Assembly: GCA_964388955.1 (NCBI GenBank)
Contig: CAYMCO010000023.1
Span: 1 to 64,000, forward strand
Source: CAYMCO01 sp964388955
GTDB taxonomy: Bacteria; Chloroflexota; Anaerolineae; Anaerolineales; E44-bin32
DNA: 64,000 nt
Direction of reading: 5' to 3'
Shown: piece by piece, positions 1 to 8,097 of the stretch
Layout of the letters: each line of letters begins with the position of its first letter
Position numbering within the stretch: position 1 is the first letter of the stretch
Made by a program: the position numbers and the translations under genes
Notes under the pieces: generated by a model
Database searches by the model: none
What the model was told of the DNA's origin: nothing
The model's input: the letters and a program-made list of their open reading frames with translations, nothing else

Positions 1-17
1 CCCTTCGTCACCGTCCC

Positions 18-1679
18 CTATTCCCGCTTCAGATCCTGGAAGAAGATCTGGGCCGTATAGGCCGGGTTGTAGACATATCCCTGAATATCCTCACCGAGAT
101 ACGTCGGATATGGTACATCGAGGATGGCAAAGGTCGGCATCTCCTCCATGAGGAGCTCTTGCGCCTGCACGAACATCTCGGCCGCCTTGTCCAGATCGTA
201 CCCGCTGACGATATTGGCCTCATCGATGAGGGCGTCCAACTCCGGGTTCTGATAGTGGCCGTAGTTGCAGCACGTCCCCGCCATCACGCTGTGATGGAGC
301 ATGAACATCCAGTCGTACGGCGTTGGGTACGTGGGCCACCACCTGCCCAGCAGGATATCGCCGGCGCTCTCAGGATTGTTGAATACGATGTCATTGAAGG
401 CGGAGGGAGTCATCTCCCGGATCTCCAGATTCACCCCGAGCTTGGCAAGTTCGGGTTTCCACAGCTCCCCCACTTCTTTCATCCCCTGTTTGCCATAATG
501 CCAGAGCTCAAGATCCAGGGATTCGCCGCTGTATCCCGCCTGCGCCAGCAGATCGGCAGCCAAATCCATGTCCGTCTCGATGTACATGTCGGATGCATGG
601 CCCCAGAGTCCAGCCGAGATCCAACCACTGGCGCGCGAGCCATACCCCGCATACAGCGCTTGGGCGGCAGCCTCGAAGGGGAAGCTGTGCGCCAATGCAC
701 GGCGTACCAGCGGGTCATCCATAGGCGGCTTTGTGGTGTTGAAGAAAGCGAGCAGGTTGAAATATGCCGAGCCGATATCCACATTGACCGCCGGCAGATC
801 CTCCAAATCCGGCAAGCTTTCAAAGCTCAGGTCCGTGGTGATATCGACCTCGCCCGCCCGCAGCAGCTGCTCCCTCATCGGCGCATCGGTCAGGATTTCA
901 AAGACCAGCTTGGTGAACTGGCCCTCCTCCCATCCTCCCCAGTAGTCGTCGAATCGATCGTAGACCACGCGCGCGGCCGGGTCAAAGGATTCGATCATGT
1001 ATGGCCCCGTGCCGCACCCGTTGCCCAGGTTTGCCCAGGTGGTATCTGCACCCTCAAAGGCCGAGGGGCACATGACATAGGCTCCATACATCGAGGCAAA
1101 GATGATGTGCAGAGGCGCGGAATACTTATTGTAGAACTTGATGGTGTAAGGGTCCACCACCTCGATGCGTTCCACAGGGTCATATATGAAGGAACTGGAC
1201 ATCTCCGGCAGCATGTTGCGCTCAAAGGATGACTTGACCGCGTCGGCGGTCATCTCCGTGCCGTCATGGAACTTGACCCCTTGGCGCAGATGGAAAGTCC
1301 ACTCCGTGGCATCCTCGTTCCGCTCCCAAGAAGTGGCCAAGCGCGGCCCGATGAGCTCTTCGCTCCCGGGGGGGTTGTAGAAGGTCAGGGTCTCATACAT
1401 CACCGAAACCAGCCCCGTATCGCCGAAGAAGTTGTTGCTCGGATCCAAGTCCACGGGTTCCATGTAGAATGCGATGCGAGCGATGTTCTCCTCCGGGGCC
1501 GGGCCGACCTCGGGCGCCGCGGCTGTCGCGGTGGGGGCGGCCGGAGCTTCTGTCGGCACCTCGGTATCGGCAACTGACGAGGGCGCAGTCGTCGCCGCTG
1601 GGCCGCAACCGGCCGCTATGAGCACCATGCTCAGGAGCAGCACAATAGATAGCAGAATTGTCAGCCTTCTTCTCATCAT
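18..1679 (-). CDS. ABC transporter substrate-binding lipoprotein, family 5 (oligopeptide/nickel type)
   Basis: Binds an oligopeptide-like or organic-acid ligand outside the membrane and hands it to an Opp/Dpp-type permease. The 553-residue product begins with an Arg-rich start, a hydrophobic stretch and a lipobox ending LIAAGC (Cys25, lipidation site), then a Pro/Thr/Ala linker. SBP_bac_5 hallmarks follow: LATSWE, WTFHLRQGVKFHDG and a late LLMEEMP region. The reading frame stays open upstream, but I chose the ATG at 1679 because GAAGGAG lies just before it and the signal peptide begins there. It is the last gene of the minus-strand acyl-CoA operon, 141 bp after the acyl-CoA dehydrogenase. Permeases and ATPases for it are probably the divergent opp genes at 11048-14992. 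The substrate cannot be read from sequence. Confidence 0.93.
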   Translation of the reverse strand: MMRRRLTILLSIVLLLSMVLIAAGCGPAATTAPSSVADTEVPTEAPAAPTATAAAPEVGPAPEENIARIAFYMEPVDLDPSNNFFGDTGLVSVMYETLTFYNPPGSEELIGPRLATSWERNEDATEWTFHLRQGVKFHDGTEMTADAVKSSFERNMLPEMSSSFIYDPVERIEVVDPYTIKFYNKYSAPLHIIFASMYGAYVMCPSAFEGADTTWANLGNGCGTGPYMIESFDPAARVVYDRFDDYWGGWEEGQFTKLVFEILTDAPMREQLLRAGEVDITTDLSFESLPDLEDLPAVNVDIGSAYFNLLAFFNTTKPPMDDPLVRRALAHSFPFEAAAQALYAGYGSRASGWISAGLWGHASDMYIETDMDLAADLLAQAGYSGESLDLELWHYGKQGMKEVGELWKPELAKLGVNLEIREMTPSAFNDIVFNNPESAGDILLGRWWPTYPTPYDWMFMLHHSVMAGTCCNYGHYQNPELDALIDEANIVSGYDLDKAAEMFVQAQELLMEEMPTFAILDVPYPTYLGEDIQGYVYNPAYTAQIFFQDLKRE

Positions 1680-1820
1680 AGTCTCCTTCAATTGACGTTG
1701 CTCGATTGAAGTCTGGCTCTGATCTCCTTCCCTCACCCCATGCGCTCTCCTTTCCCCTTCCGGCCACCAAGCAAGGCATCTGGAATTGTGCGTTCGCATC
1801 TATGCGGGCCTCCGGCGTCC

Positions 1821-2960
1821 CTACCGCAGCAGTTCCCGCGCCGTCACCAGACGTTGGATCTGGTTGGTCCCTTCGTAGATCTGAAACAGTTTGGCGTCAC
1901 GCATATACTTTTCAACCGGATAGTCTTTCATATATCCGTAGCCGCCCAGGATCTGCACTGCGTTCGTGGTCACCTCCATAACGACATCCGTGGCGAAGCA
2001 CTTCGCTTCTGCCGACTCCCGGGTGTTGCGCTGACCGTTGTCATACAGCCAGGCCGCGCGCCAGCATAGGAGCCGGGCGGCGTCAATCTTCATCGCCATA
2101 TCCGCCAGCATGAACTGGATCGCCTGCTGATGGGCGATGGGGGTTTCAAACTGCACTCTCTCTTTCGCATACTGGGTCGCGGTATCCAGCGCTGCCCGCG
2201 CAAGACCCACCGCCCCCGCGCCCACGCCGGCGCGCGATTCGTCCAGCATGTGCATCGAGATTCTGAACCCATCGTGGCCCTCGCCCAGCCGGTAGCGCGC
2301 CGGGATGCGGACGTCGTCGAAGACCACCTCGCTGGTGTCCGTCGCCCGCTGCCCCATCTTGTCTTCCTTCTTCCCGACCGAGATCCCGGGCAGGGCGGCG
2401 GGGACCATGAAGGCGGAAATTCCCTTGTAGCCCATTGTGGGATCCTCTGTGGCAAAGACGGTGTAAAGGCTGGCCACGCCGCCGTTGGTGATGAACTGCT
2501 TGGTGCCGTGGATGATGAACTCGTCCCCATCGGCCCGCGCGCGCGTGCGCACGGCTGCCGCATCCGATCCCGCCCCGGACTCGGTCAGGCAGAAGGCGGC
2601 CAGGTTGGGTCCAGAACAGTGTTTTGGCAGCAGTTCGGCTTTCAAATCCGGATGGCCCGAGCTCAGGATTGGGCCCAATCCCAGAACGTTGCCCTCGAGC
2701 GTGGCGTCCACCCCGCTGCAAGCGGCGGAGAGCTCCTCGGCGATGATGCAGCCATCCAGGGTGCTCAAGCCGGCGCCGCCGTATTCCTCAGGGACGGTAT
2801 AGTGCAGCAGCCCTATCTCAAACCACTTCTCCACAATCTCCCGTGGATGGCGTTGCTCTTCGTCGCACTGAGCCGCGACGGGCGCGATCTCCCGCCGTGC
2901 AAAATCCCGGGTCAGCTTCTGAAGCGACCGCTGTTCTTCCGTGATTGTGAAATCGATCAT
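1821..2960 (-). CDS. Acyl-CoA dehydrogenase
   Basis: FAD-dependent oxidation of an acyl-CoA to the 2-enoyl-CoA, electrons passing to ETF. The 379-residue length is standard. The N-terminal helical domain starts with FTITEEQRSLQ. The mid-domain FAD/substrate motif CLTESGAGSDAAAV is present, and the C-terminal motif IYEGTNQIQRLV carries the usual catalytic glutamate (Glu363) of short- and medium-chain enzymes. It lies in the minus-strand operon between the thiolase and the binding lipoprotein, so it probably performs the dehydrogenation step of a beta-oxidation-like route whose other enzymes are all present upstream. The exact acyl substrate is unknown. Confidence 0.95.
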   Translation of the reverse strand: MIDFTITEEQRSLQKLTRDFARREIAPVAAQCDEEQRHPREIVEKWFEIGLLHYTVPEEYGGAGLSTLDGCIIAEELSAACSGVDATLEGNVLGLGPILSSGHPDLKAELLPKHCSGPNLAAFCLTESGAGSDAAAVRTRARADGDEFIIHGTKQFITNGGVASLYTVFATEDPTMGYKGISAFMVPAALPGISVGKKEDKMGQRATDTSEVVFDDVRIPARYRLGEGHDGFRISMHMLDESRAGVGAGAVGLARAALDTATQYAKERVQFETPIAHQQAIQFMLADMAMKIDAARLLCWRAAWLYDNGQRNTRESAEAKCFATDVVMEVTTNAVQILGGYGYMKDYPVEKYMRDAKLFQIYEGTNQIQRLVTARELLR

Positions 2961-3045
2961 GCCTCGCTCTCCGACCCCCGTGGTGATAGCCGTTCAATCC
3001 ATATTGTCCCGGTCAATTCGCCCTATCGGCCACGACCCGGGCAAC

Positions 3046-4242
3046 TCAGGGCTCGCGCTCGATCAGTGTGGCCACGCCTTGGCCGCCGCCCACGCAGGCC
3101 GTGGCGACCCCGAAGCGCCCTCTTTCCGCTTCCAGGATGCGGGCCAGCGTCCCGATCAACCGGATGCCCGTCGCGCCCAACGGATGGCCCAGAGCAATCC
3201 CCCCACCCTTCACATTGACCCGCTCGGGATCGATCCCCAACTGTCGCATGGCGTGCAAGGCGACCACGCTGAAGGCCTCGTTGATCTCCCAGTAGTCGAT
3301 ATCCTGGACGGTGAGCCCCGCCATGTCCAGAGCCTTCTTGGTGGCAGGAATGGGGCCCACTCCCATGATCGTGGGGTCCACGCCTGCGAAACCGATTGTT
3401 CGGACTCGCCCCATGGGCGCCACTCCCATCCCCAGCGCCTTTTCCTTGGCAATCAGCAGCATGGCTGCGGCGCCAGCGTTCAATGGTGAGGAATTTCCCG
3501 CCGTGATGGCGCCGCCCTCCTTGAACACCGGGCGGAGCTGGCCCATCTTCTCCAGCGTCGTGCCGGGGCGCACGGACTGGTCCAGATCCACGGTGATCAT
3601 GGTCCCATCCGCCTGCTCCGCCTGGATGGGGAGGATCTCCCCGGCAAAGAACCCCTCCGCCTGCGCCTTGGCGGCCAGTTCATGCGAGCGCAGCGCCCAC
3701 CGATCCAGCTCCTCCCGGGTCAACCCGCTCATCTCGAAGAGCTTCTCCGCGGTGAGCCCCATATTGAGGCTGGTCCCCATGTCCCAATGGGCGAACTGCG
3801 CCTCGGAGAAGAACCTCGGGTTGACGGCCGAATCCAGGGCGTCCATGGGAATGCGGGTCATGTGCTCCATCCCACCGGCCAGCACCACATCCGCGTTCCC
3901 GGTGGCGATCTCGAGATACCCGATATGCACCGCGGCCATGGCCGAGCCACATTGCTGATCCACGAACTTGGCGGGTATCTCCTCAGGCAGGTCGGCCAGA
4001 AAGAGGGGATTCCGGCCGCCGTAGGTCCACTGCTCATCGATGCCCAGAGCGCTCCCGACTATGAAGTCATCGACCTCCGCAGGCGCCACCCCCGTGCGAG
4101 CCAACAGCTCAGGCAGCAATAGCGCCAACAACTCTTCCCCACGCAGTTTGTGCAACCAGTCCCGTGCGGGATCCCCCGGCCTGGAACGGGATTGCGCGGT
4201 GCGCAGGTAGCCTCCGATCAGCACATCTCTCATGATCCGCAT
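3046..4242 (-). CDS. Thiolase (acetyl-CoA acyltransferase)
   Basis: Cleaves a 3-ketoacyl-CoA with CoA to give acetyl-CoA and a shortened acyl-CoA, or runs in reverse. It has 398 residues, normal for the family. The nucleophile is in DQQCGSAMAA (Cys98), the active-site histidine in GGGIALGHPLGATG (His353) and the second cysteine in ACVGGGQG (Cys383). An AAAGGGG Shine-Dalgarno touches the first ATG (4242), so the ATG at 4233, nine bases further on, may be the true start. The gene sits in the minus-strand CoA-ester operon, 45 bp after the MaoC gene, and supplies the final carbon-carbon cleavage. Confidence 0.95.
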   Translation of the reverse strand: MRIMRDVLIGGYLRTAQSRSRPGDPARDWLHKLRGEELLALLLPELLARTGVAPAEVDDFIVGSALGIDEQWTYGGRNPLFLADLPEEIPAKFVDQQCGSAMAAVHIGYLEIATGNADVVLAGGMEHMTRIPMDALDSAVNPRFFSEAQFAHWDMGTSLNMGLTAEKLFEMSGLTREELDRWALRSHELAAKAQAEGFFAGEILPIQAEQADGTMITVDLDQSVRPGTTLEKMGQLRPVFKEGGAITAGNSSPLNAGAAAMLLIAKEKALGMGVAPMGRVRTIGFAGVDPTIMGVGPIPATKKALDMAGLTVQDIDYWEINEAFSVVALHAMRQLGIDPERVNVKGGGIALGHPLGATGIRLIGTLARILEAERGRFGVATACVGGGQGVATLIEREP

Positions 4243-4287
4243 CCCCTTTCTTGGCGATAATGTCGCCGCTATCTTGGAGGCGCTCGG

Positions 4288-4755
4288 TCAGAAGAAGAGC
4301 AAGGTGAGAGTCTCGGCCACACATCCGGGCCGCGACCGGCCCTCGATCTCCACGGTGACCCGCTCGAGCATCTGCAGGCCTCCCTTGGCCGACTCCACGT
4401 TCAGCAGGGTGACGCGCGCTCTGACCTTCGCTCCCACCGGGACGGCGCTCGGGAACCGGACCTTGTTCAGGCCGTAGTTGATGGCCATGCTCATGCCGGG
4501 TGGCCCATCGGCGTTCTCCTCCACGCCGCCCGTCAGGAAGGGGATCAGGGAAAGCGTCAGGAATCCGTGCGCGATCGTCCCCTCGTATGGGGATTCCCGC
4601 CTGGCTCGCTCTGGATCGGTGTGTATCCACTGAAAATCACCTGTGGCCTGCGCGAACTGATCCACACGCGCCTGGTCAATCCGCAGCCAGGGGCCGACGT
4701 GTGTTTCGGTTCCAATCTTCGGCTCTAATTCGGCCAGCGCCGCTTCGAGTGACAT
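4288..4755 (-). CDS. MaoC-family (R)-enoyl-CoA hydratase
   Basis: Hydrates a 2-enoyl-CoA to a 3-hydroxyacyl-CoA by a hot-dog fold. The product is 155 residues, typical of single-domain MaoC/PhaJ proteins. The hydratase signature is visible: Asp40 and His45 in ATGDFQWIHTDPE, followed by GTIAHGFLTLSL. The gene lies between the acyl-CoA ligase and the thiolase in the minus-strand operon, where a hydratase between dehydrogenase and hydroxyacyl-CoA dehydrogenase (SDR) steps is expected. It is close to MaoC-like nodulation NodN-type hydratases, so the preferred chain length is open. Confidence 0.92.
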   Translation of the reverse strand: MSLEAALAELEPKIGTETHVGPWLRIDQARVDQFAQATGDFQWIHTDPERARRESPYEGTIAHGFLTLSLIPFLTGGVEENADGPPGMSMAINYGLNKVRFPSAVPVGAKVRARVTLLNVESAKGGLQMLERVTVEIEGRSRPGCVAETLTLLFF

Positions 4756-4850
4756 TTCCCGGCCTCCTTCCTGTCGGTTCTACATATGCCGCTCCACCCG
4801 CCGCCTGAAGCTCACCAACATGGCCACCCCATGGCGCGCGGCTGGTGGAC

Positions 4851-6440
4851 CTACCTTCCTGGCGCCGATCCTGCCCTCTCCCGTTCCGCCAGCAGGCGGC
4901 GCAGGGGTTTTCCCGTCCCGGACTTCGGGATTTCATCGACGAAGACTACCTCGCGGATGCGCTTGAACGGTGCCACCTGCTCGGCGACGTATCGCTGGAG
5001 GGCCTCGCTTTCGATCGGGCCCTCCCGCACGATGTACGCCTTGGGGATCTCCCCTGCCACTTCATCTGGCACAGGGATCACGGCGGCATCTCTGACCTGC
5101 GGATGGGACATCAGCACCTCTTCGAGCTCCGCCGGGGCGACTTGATATCCCTTGTACTTGATCATCTCTTTCAAGCGATCCACGACATACAGGTACCCAT
5201 CCTCATCCACGTATCCCACGTCGCCGGTGTGCAGCCAACCCTCGGCGCCGACCGCTTGTTGGCTGGCCTGCGGATTGTTGAGGTAGCCCCGCATCACCTG
5301 CGGTCCGCGCACCAGCACCTCGCCCAGCTGCCCCGCGCTGAGCGCCCCGCCGGAGGAGAGATCGATGATCCGGCACTCCGTGCTTCGCACCAGCGGGCCG
5401 ACGGATTCCGGGCGCACCCGCGCCGGATCGTCGTAGTCCACATTTGTGGTCGAACTGGTCTCGGTCAGGCCGTATCCCTGCTTGACCACGCAGCCCAGGC
5501 GCTCGGAGCATTTCTGTCGTGCTCCCCTGGGCAGTGGCGCAGCCCCTGACAGCAGGTAGCGCAGGCTGGAAAGATCGTATTGCCCCACCTGCGGGTCCTC
5601 CGCCAAGGAGCGGATGATCGAAGGCACAACATAGGAGCGCGTCACCCCATAGTCCTGCAACGCTCGCAGATAATCGCCGAACCGGTATCTGGGCAAGGTC
5701 ACCAGTGTGACCCCGAAGGCCAGGCTGCAATTCATGATCACCGTCATGCCGTAGATGTGGCAGAAGGGCAGGACCCCGTCCATGACATCTTGCGGGGAGA
5801 TGTTCTCAAGGCCCTCCGTCTGGCAGATATTGGCGACCATGTTTCTGTGGCTCAGCATCACCCCTTTCGGCGGCCCCGTCGTGCCGCTGGAGTAGGGTAT
5901 GGCGACCAGATCCGTGCTCGGGTCGATCTCGACCTGCGGAGGCTCGTCGCCACCGGCCAGGAGATCATGATAGGAGGTCGCGCCCTGTGCCTCCCCGATG
6001 ACGAAGAGTTGATCGACCTCCGTCCCGCCAGCGGCTTCCAGCACAGTGCCCATCAGCTCCGGCACGGTGATTACCTGTTTGGCGCGCGTATCCCGGAGTT
6101 GGCTCCCCAGCTCAGGGGCCGAAGAGCGCGGGTGCACGGTGGTGACGACGCCCCCCAGGTAGGATACGGCGTGGAATATGAGCGGATATTCCGGCAGGTT
6201 CGGCAGGTAGATGGCGAAGACATCCCCCTTGCGGAGCCCCCGTTTGTGGAGGCCGGCTGCGATGCGGGGGATCGCCTCCTGCAGCCCGGCATAGGTCAAG
6301 CAGCGCCCGCTCGCCCCGTCGATCAGCGCGGGCTTTTCCCCCAACCCGCGCATGCGGGCCATGATGAATGGCGTCAGCGCCAGATTCGGGATCTCCGCAT
6401 CCCTATGCGGGCTCTTGAAGATCCTATTCCCCGTATGCAT
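4851..6440 (-). CDS. Acyl-CoA synthetase (AMP-forming)
   Basis: Activates a carboxylic acid with ATP and CoA through an acyl-adenylate. The 529-residue product has the adenylate-forming P-loop YSSGTTGPPKGVMLSH near residues 183-197, the A5-type motif GYGLTETSST, the hinge-region motif GWLHTGDVGYVDEDG, and the C-terminal catalytic lysine in PKSGTGKPLRR (Lys511). AGGGGAGAG lies directly before the ATG. The start is 12 bp from the end of the upstream SDR, consistent with cotranscription. Homology style is that of 4-coumarate/medium-chain ligases. It offers a second activation route beside the CoA-transferase at 9585-10781. Confidence 0.94.
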   Translation of the reverse strand: MHTGNRIFKSPHRDAEIPNLALTPFIMARMRGLGEKPALIDGASGRCLTYAGLQEAIPRIAAGLHKRGLRKGDVFAIYLPNLPEYPLIFHAVSYLGGVVTTVHPRSSAPELGSQLRDTRAKQVITVPELMGTVLEAAGGTEVDQLFVIGEAQGATSYHDLLAGGDEPPQVEIDPSTDLVAIPYSSGTTGPPKGVMLSHRNMVANICQTEGLENISPQDVMDGVLPFCHIYGMTVIMNCSLAFGVTLVTLPRYRFGDYLRALQDYGVTRSYVVPSIIRSLAEDPQVGQYDLSSLRYLLSGAAPLPRGARQKCSERLGCVVKQGYGLTETSSTTNVDYDDPARVRPESVGPLVRSTECRIIDLSSGGALSAGQLGEVLVRGPQVMRGYLNNPQASQQAVGAEGWLHTGDVGYVDEDGYLYVVDRLKEMIKYKGYQVAPAELEEVLMSHPQVRDAAVIPVPDEVAGEIPKAYIVREGPIESEALQRYVAEQVAPFKRIREVVFVDEIPKSGTGKPLRRLLAERERAGSAPGR

Positions 6441-6452
6441 CTCTCCCCTGCA

Positions 6453-7223
6453 TCACGAAGATGTGGCGAGCATTGCGCCGCCATCCACCAGCAACACCGT
6501 TCCGGTGACCCAATCCGACGCCGCGCTGGCCAGGTAGATGGCGGCCCCGACCACGTCCTCGGGCTGGCCGATCCTGCCCAGAGGCGTGTGCGCCTCAATC
6601 CTGGCCAGAAGCTCAGGATCTTCCCAGATGACCCGGCTGAACTTGGTCTGCACCCAGCCGGGCGCGATGGCGTTCACGCAGATCCCTTCAGGGCCGAGCT
6701 CCCGCGCCAGCACACGCGTGAGCATGATCACCCCCGCCTTCGAGATGCTGTACAGCCCGATATGCTCCCCGGGTGTGAGACCGGCGTCGGAGGAGAGGTT
6801 GATGATCTTGCCTCCTCCGCCCCGCTGCATATAAGGCACGACCTCTTGGCACAGGCGGATGTAGCCCTTGAGGTTGACATCCAAAATCTTGTCGATTTGG
6901 CTCTCCTCGGCGGAAAGCAGCGGGCCGAAGTGCGGATTGGTGGCGGCGTTATTGACCGCGATATCGACCCTGCCCCAGCGCTCGAATGTGCCCCGGACAA
7001 GCGCTTCAACCTGATCGGGATACCCCATGTGGGCCTCCAGGGCGAGGGCCTCCCCCCCGGCGGCCTCGATTTCGCCCGCCACTTTCTGCACTGCCGCCAA
7101 CTTGCGGCTGGAGACCGTCACCCTGGCGCCCGCCTCGGAGAAGGCCAGCGCCATCGCCCGGCCGATCCCCTTCGAGGCGCCGGTGATGATGGCGACCTTA
7201 TCCGTCAGGCGGAAATCGACCAT
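6453..7223 (-). CDS. Short-chain dehydrogenase/reductase (FabG-like)
   Basis: NAD(P)-dependent oxidoreductase acting on a hydroxyl or keto group, probably the 3-hydroxyacyl-CoA step of the surrounding pathway. The 256-residue product is a classical SDR: cofactor motif TGASKGIG (residues 14-21), NNAA at 91-94, Ser near 145, and the catalytic pair Tyr158/Lys162 in YSISK, ending in WVTGTVLLVDGGAML. It is 8 bp downstream of the second SDR and 12 bp upstream of the acyl-CoA ligase on the minus strand. Two SDRs side by side suggest two different alcohol or keto substrates, or a heteromer. Confidence 0.94.
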   Translation of the reverse strand: MVDFRLTDKVAIITGASKGIGRAMALAFSEAGARVTVSSRKLAAVQKVAGEIEAAGGEALALEAHMGYPDQVEALVRGTFERWGRVDIAVNNAATNPHFGPLLSAEESQIDKILDVNLKGYIRLCQEVVPYMQRGGGGKIINLSSDAGLTPGEHIGLYSISKAGVIMLTRVLARELGPEGICVNAIAPGWVQTKFSRVIWEDPELLARIEAHTPLGRIGQPEDVVGAAIYLASAASDWVTGTVLLVDGGAMLATSS

Positions 7224-7231
7224 CGAACCAC

Positions 7232-8059
7232 CTATTCTCCCCCCGTCACCTCGAGGCAGTGCCCGGAGACGTAGTTCGAGAGCGGCGAGGCCAGGAACAG
7301 CAGCACCCCCGCCGCCTCCCGTGGGGTGCCGGGCCGCTCCATGGGGATGAGCTGCACGCCAAACTCGCGCATCCCCTCCGGGATTCCCAACTGGATCCTG
7401 GCATCCCCCCGCTCGACCACCTGCGTCCCATCCTTGACATCCGTCAGGCGAGTCTCGATGAAGCCGAAGGCCGCAGCGTTGACCTGCACGTTAAATCGCC
7501 CCCACTCTTTGGCGATCGTCTTGGTCAGACCTACCAGTCCCATCTTGGCCGCAGCGTAGTTTGCCTGCCCGAAGTTGCCACGCGTGCCGCTGGTCGAACT
7601 GACGTTGACGATCTTGCGCGCCCTGGCGACACCATGCTCCTTCATCTCGGCCTTGGCCACCTCGCGCATATGGGGCGCCGCAGCGCGGATCAGCCGGAAA
7701 GCTGCAGTGAGGTGCACATCCAGGATCGCCCCCCACTGCGCGTCCGACATCTTGTGCACCACGCCGTCCCAGGTGAAGCCGGCGTTATTGACCAGGATGT
7801 CTATCCCTCCGTAGTTATCGACGGCCGAGTTGATCAGCGCCTCGGTCGTCTTTGGATCGGCCACATCCCCCCTCACGGTGGTGATCTGACCGCCCGCCGC
7901 GCGGATCTCCTGCGCGACGAGCGCCAGAGGATCGGCATCCAGGTCATTGATCACCAGATTCGCCCCCTCGGCGGCAAACAGCTTGGCTGCCGCGGCGCCA
8001 ATCCCACGCCCCGCTCCGGTGAGAATCGCGCTTTTCCCTTCAAGCATCGGCCCCATCAT
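7232..8059 (-). CDS. Short-chain dehydrogenase/reductase
   Basis: Second SDR of the operon, 275 residues from the chosen start. It shows the cofactor motif TGAGRGIG, NNAG, a serine in VNVSSTSG, and YAAAK as the catalytic Tyr-x3-Lys. It has an insertion after the NNAG region (VAKAEMKEHGVARARK) that resembles the SDRs of bile-acid and multifunctional beta-oxidation type. The frame is open further upstream, but GAGGAGG lies just before tandem ATG codons at 8059 and 8056, so I start there. A third in-frame ATG at 8047 is possible. It lies 38 bp after the 4-hydroxybutyryl-CoA dehydratase-like gene. Confidence 0.92.
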   Translation of the reverse strand: MMGPMLEGKSAILTGAGRGIGAAAAKLFAAEGANLVINDLDADPLALVAQEIRAAGGQITTVRGDVADPKTTEALINSAVDNYGGIDILVNNAGFTWDGVVHKMSDAQWGAILDVHLTAAFRLIRAAAPHMREVAKAEMKEHGVARARKIVNVSSTSGTRGNFGQANYAAAKMGLVGLTKTIAKEWGRFNVQVNAAAFGFIETRLTDVKDGTQVVERGDARIQLGIPEGMREFGVQLIPMERPGTPREAAGVLLFLASPLSNYVSGHCLEVTGGE

Positions 8060-8097
8060 GCCCCTCCTCAAGTCTTCGTTCGAGCCCGAGTCCCAAT

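Noticed and set aside
5580..7274. 564-codon open frame on the plus strand
   Set aside because: Antisense to the acyl-CoA ligase and SDR genes, which have complete catalytic motifs. The frame reads as Arg/His/Asp-rich shadow sequence.
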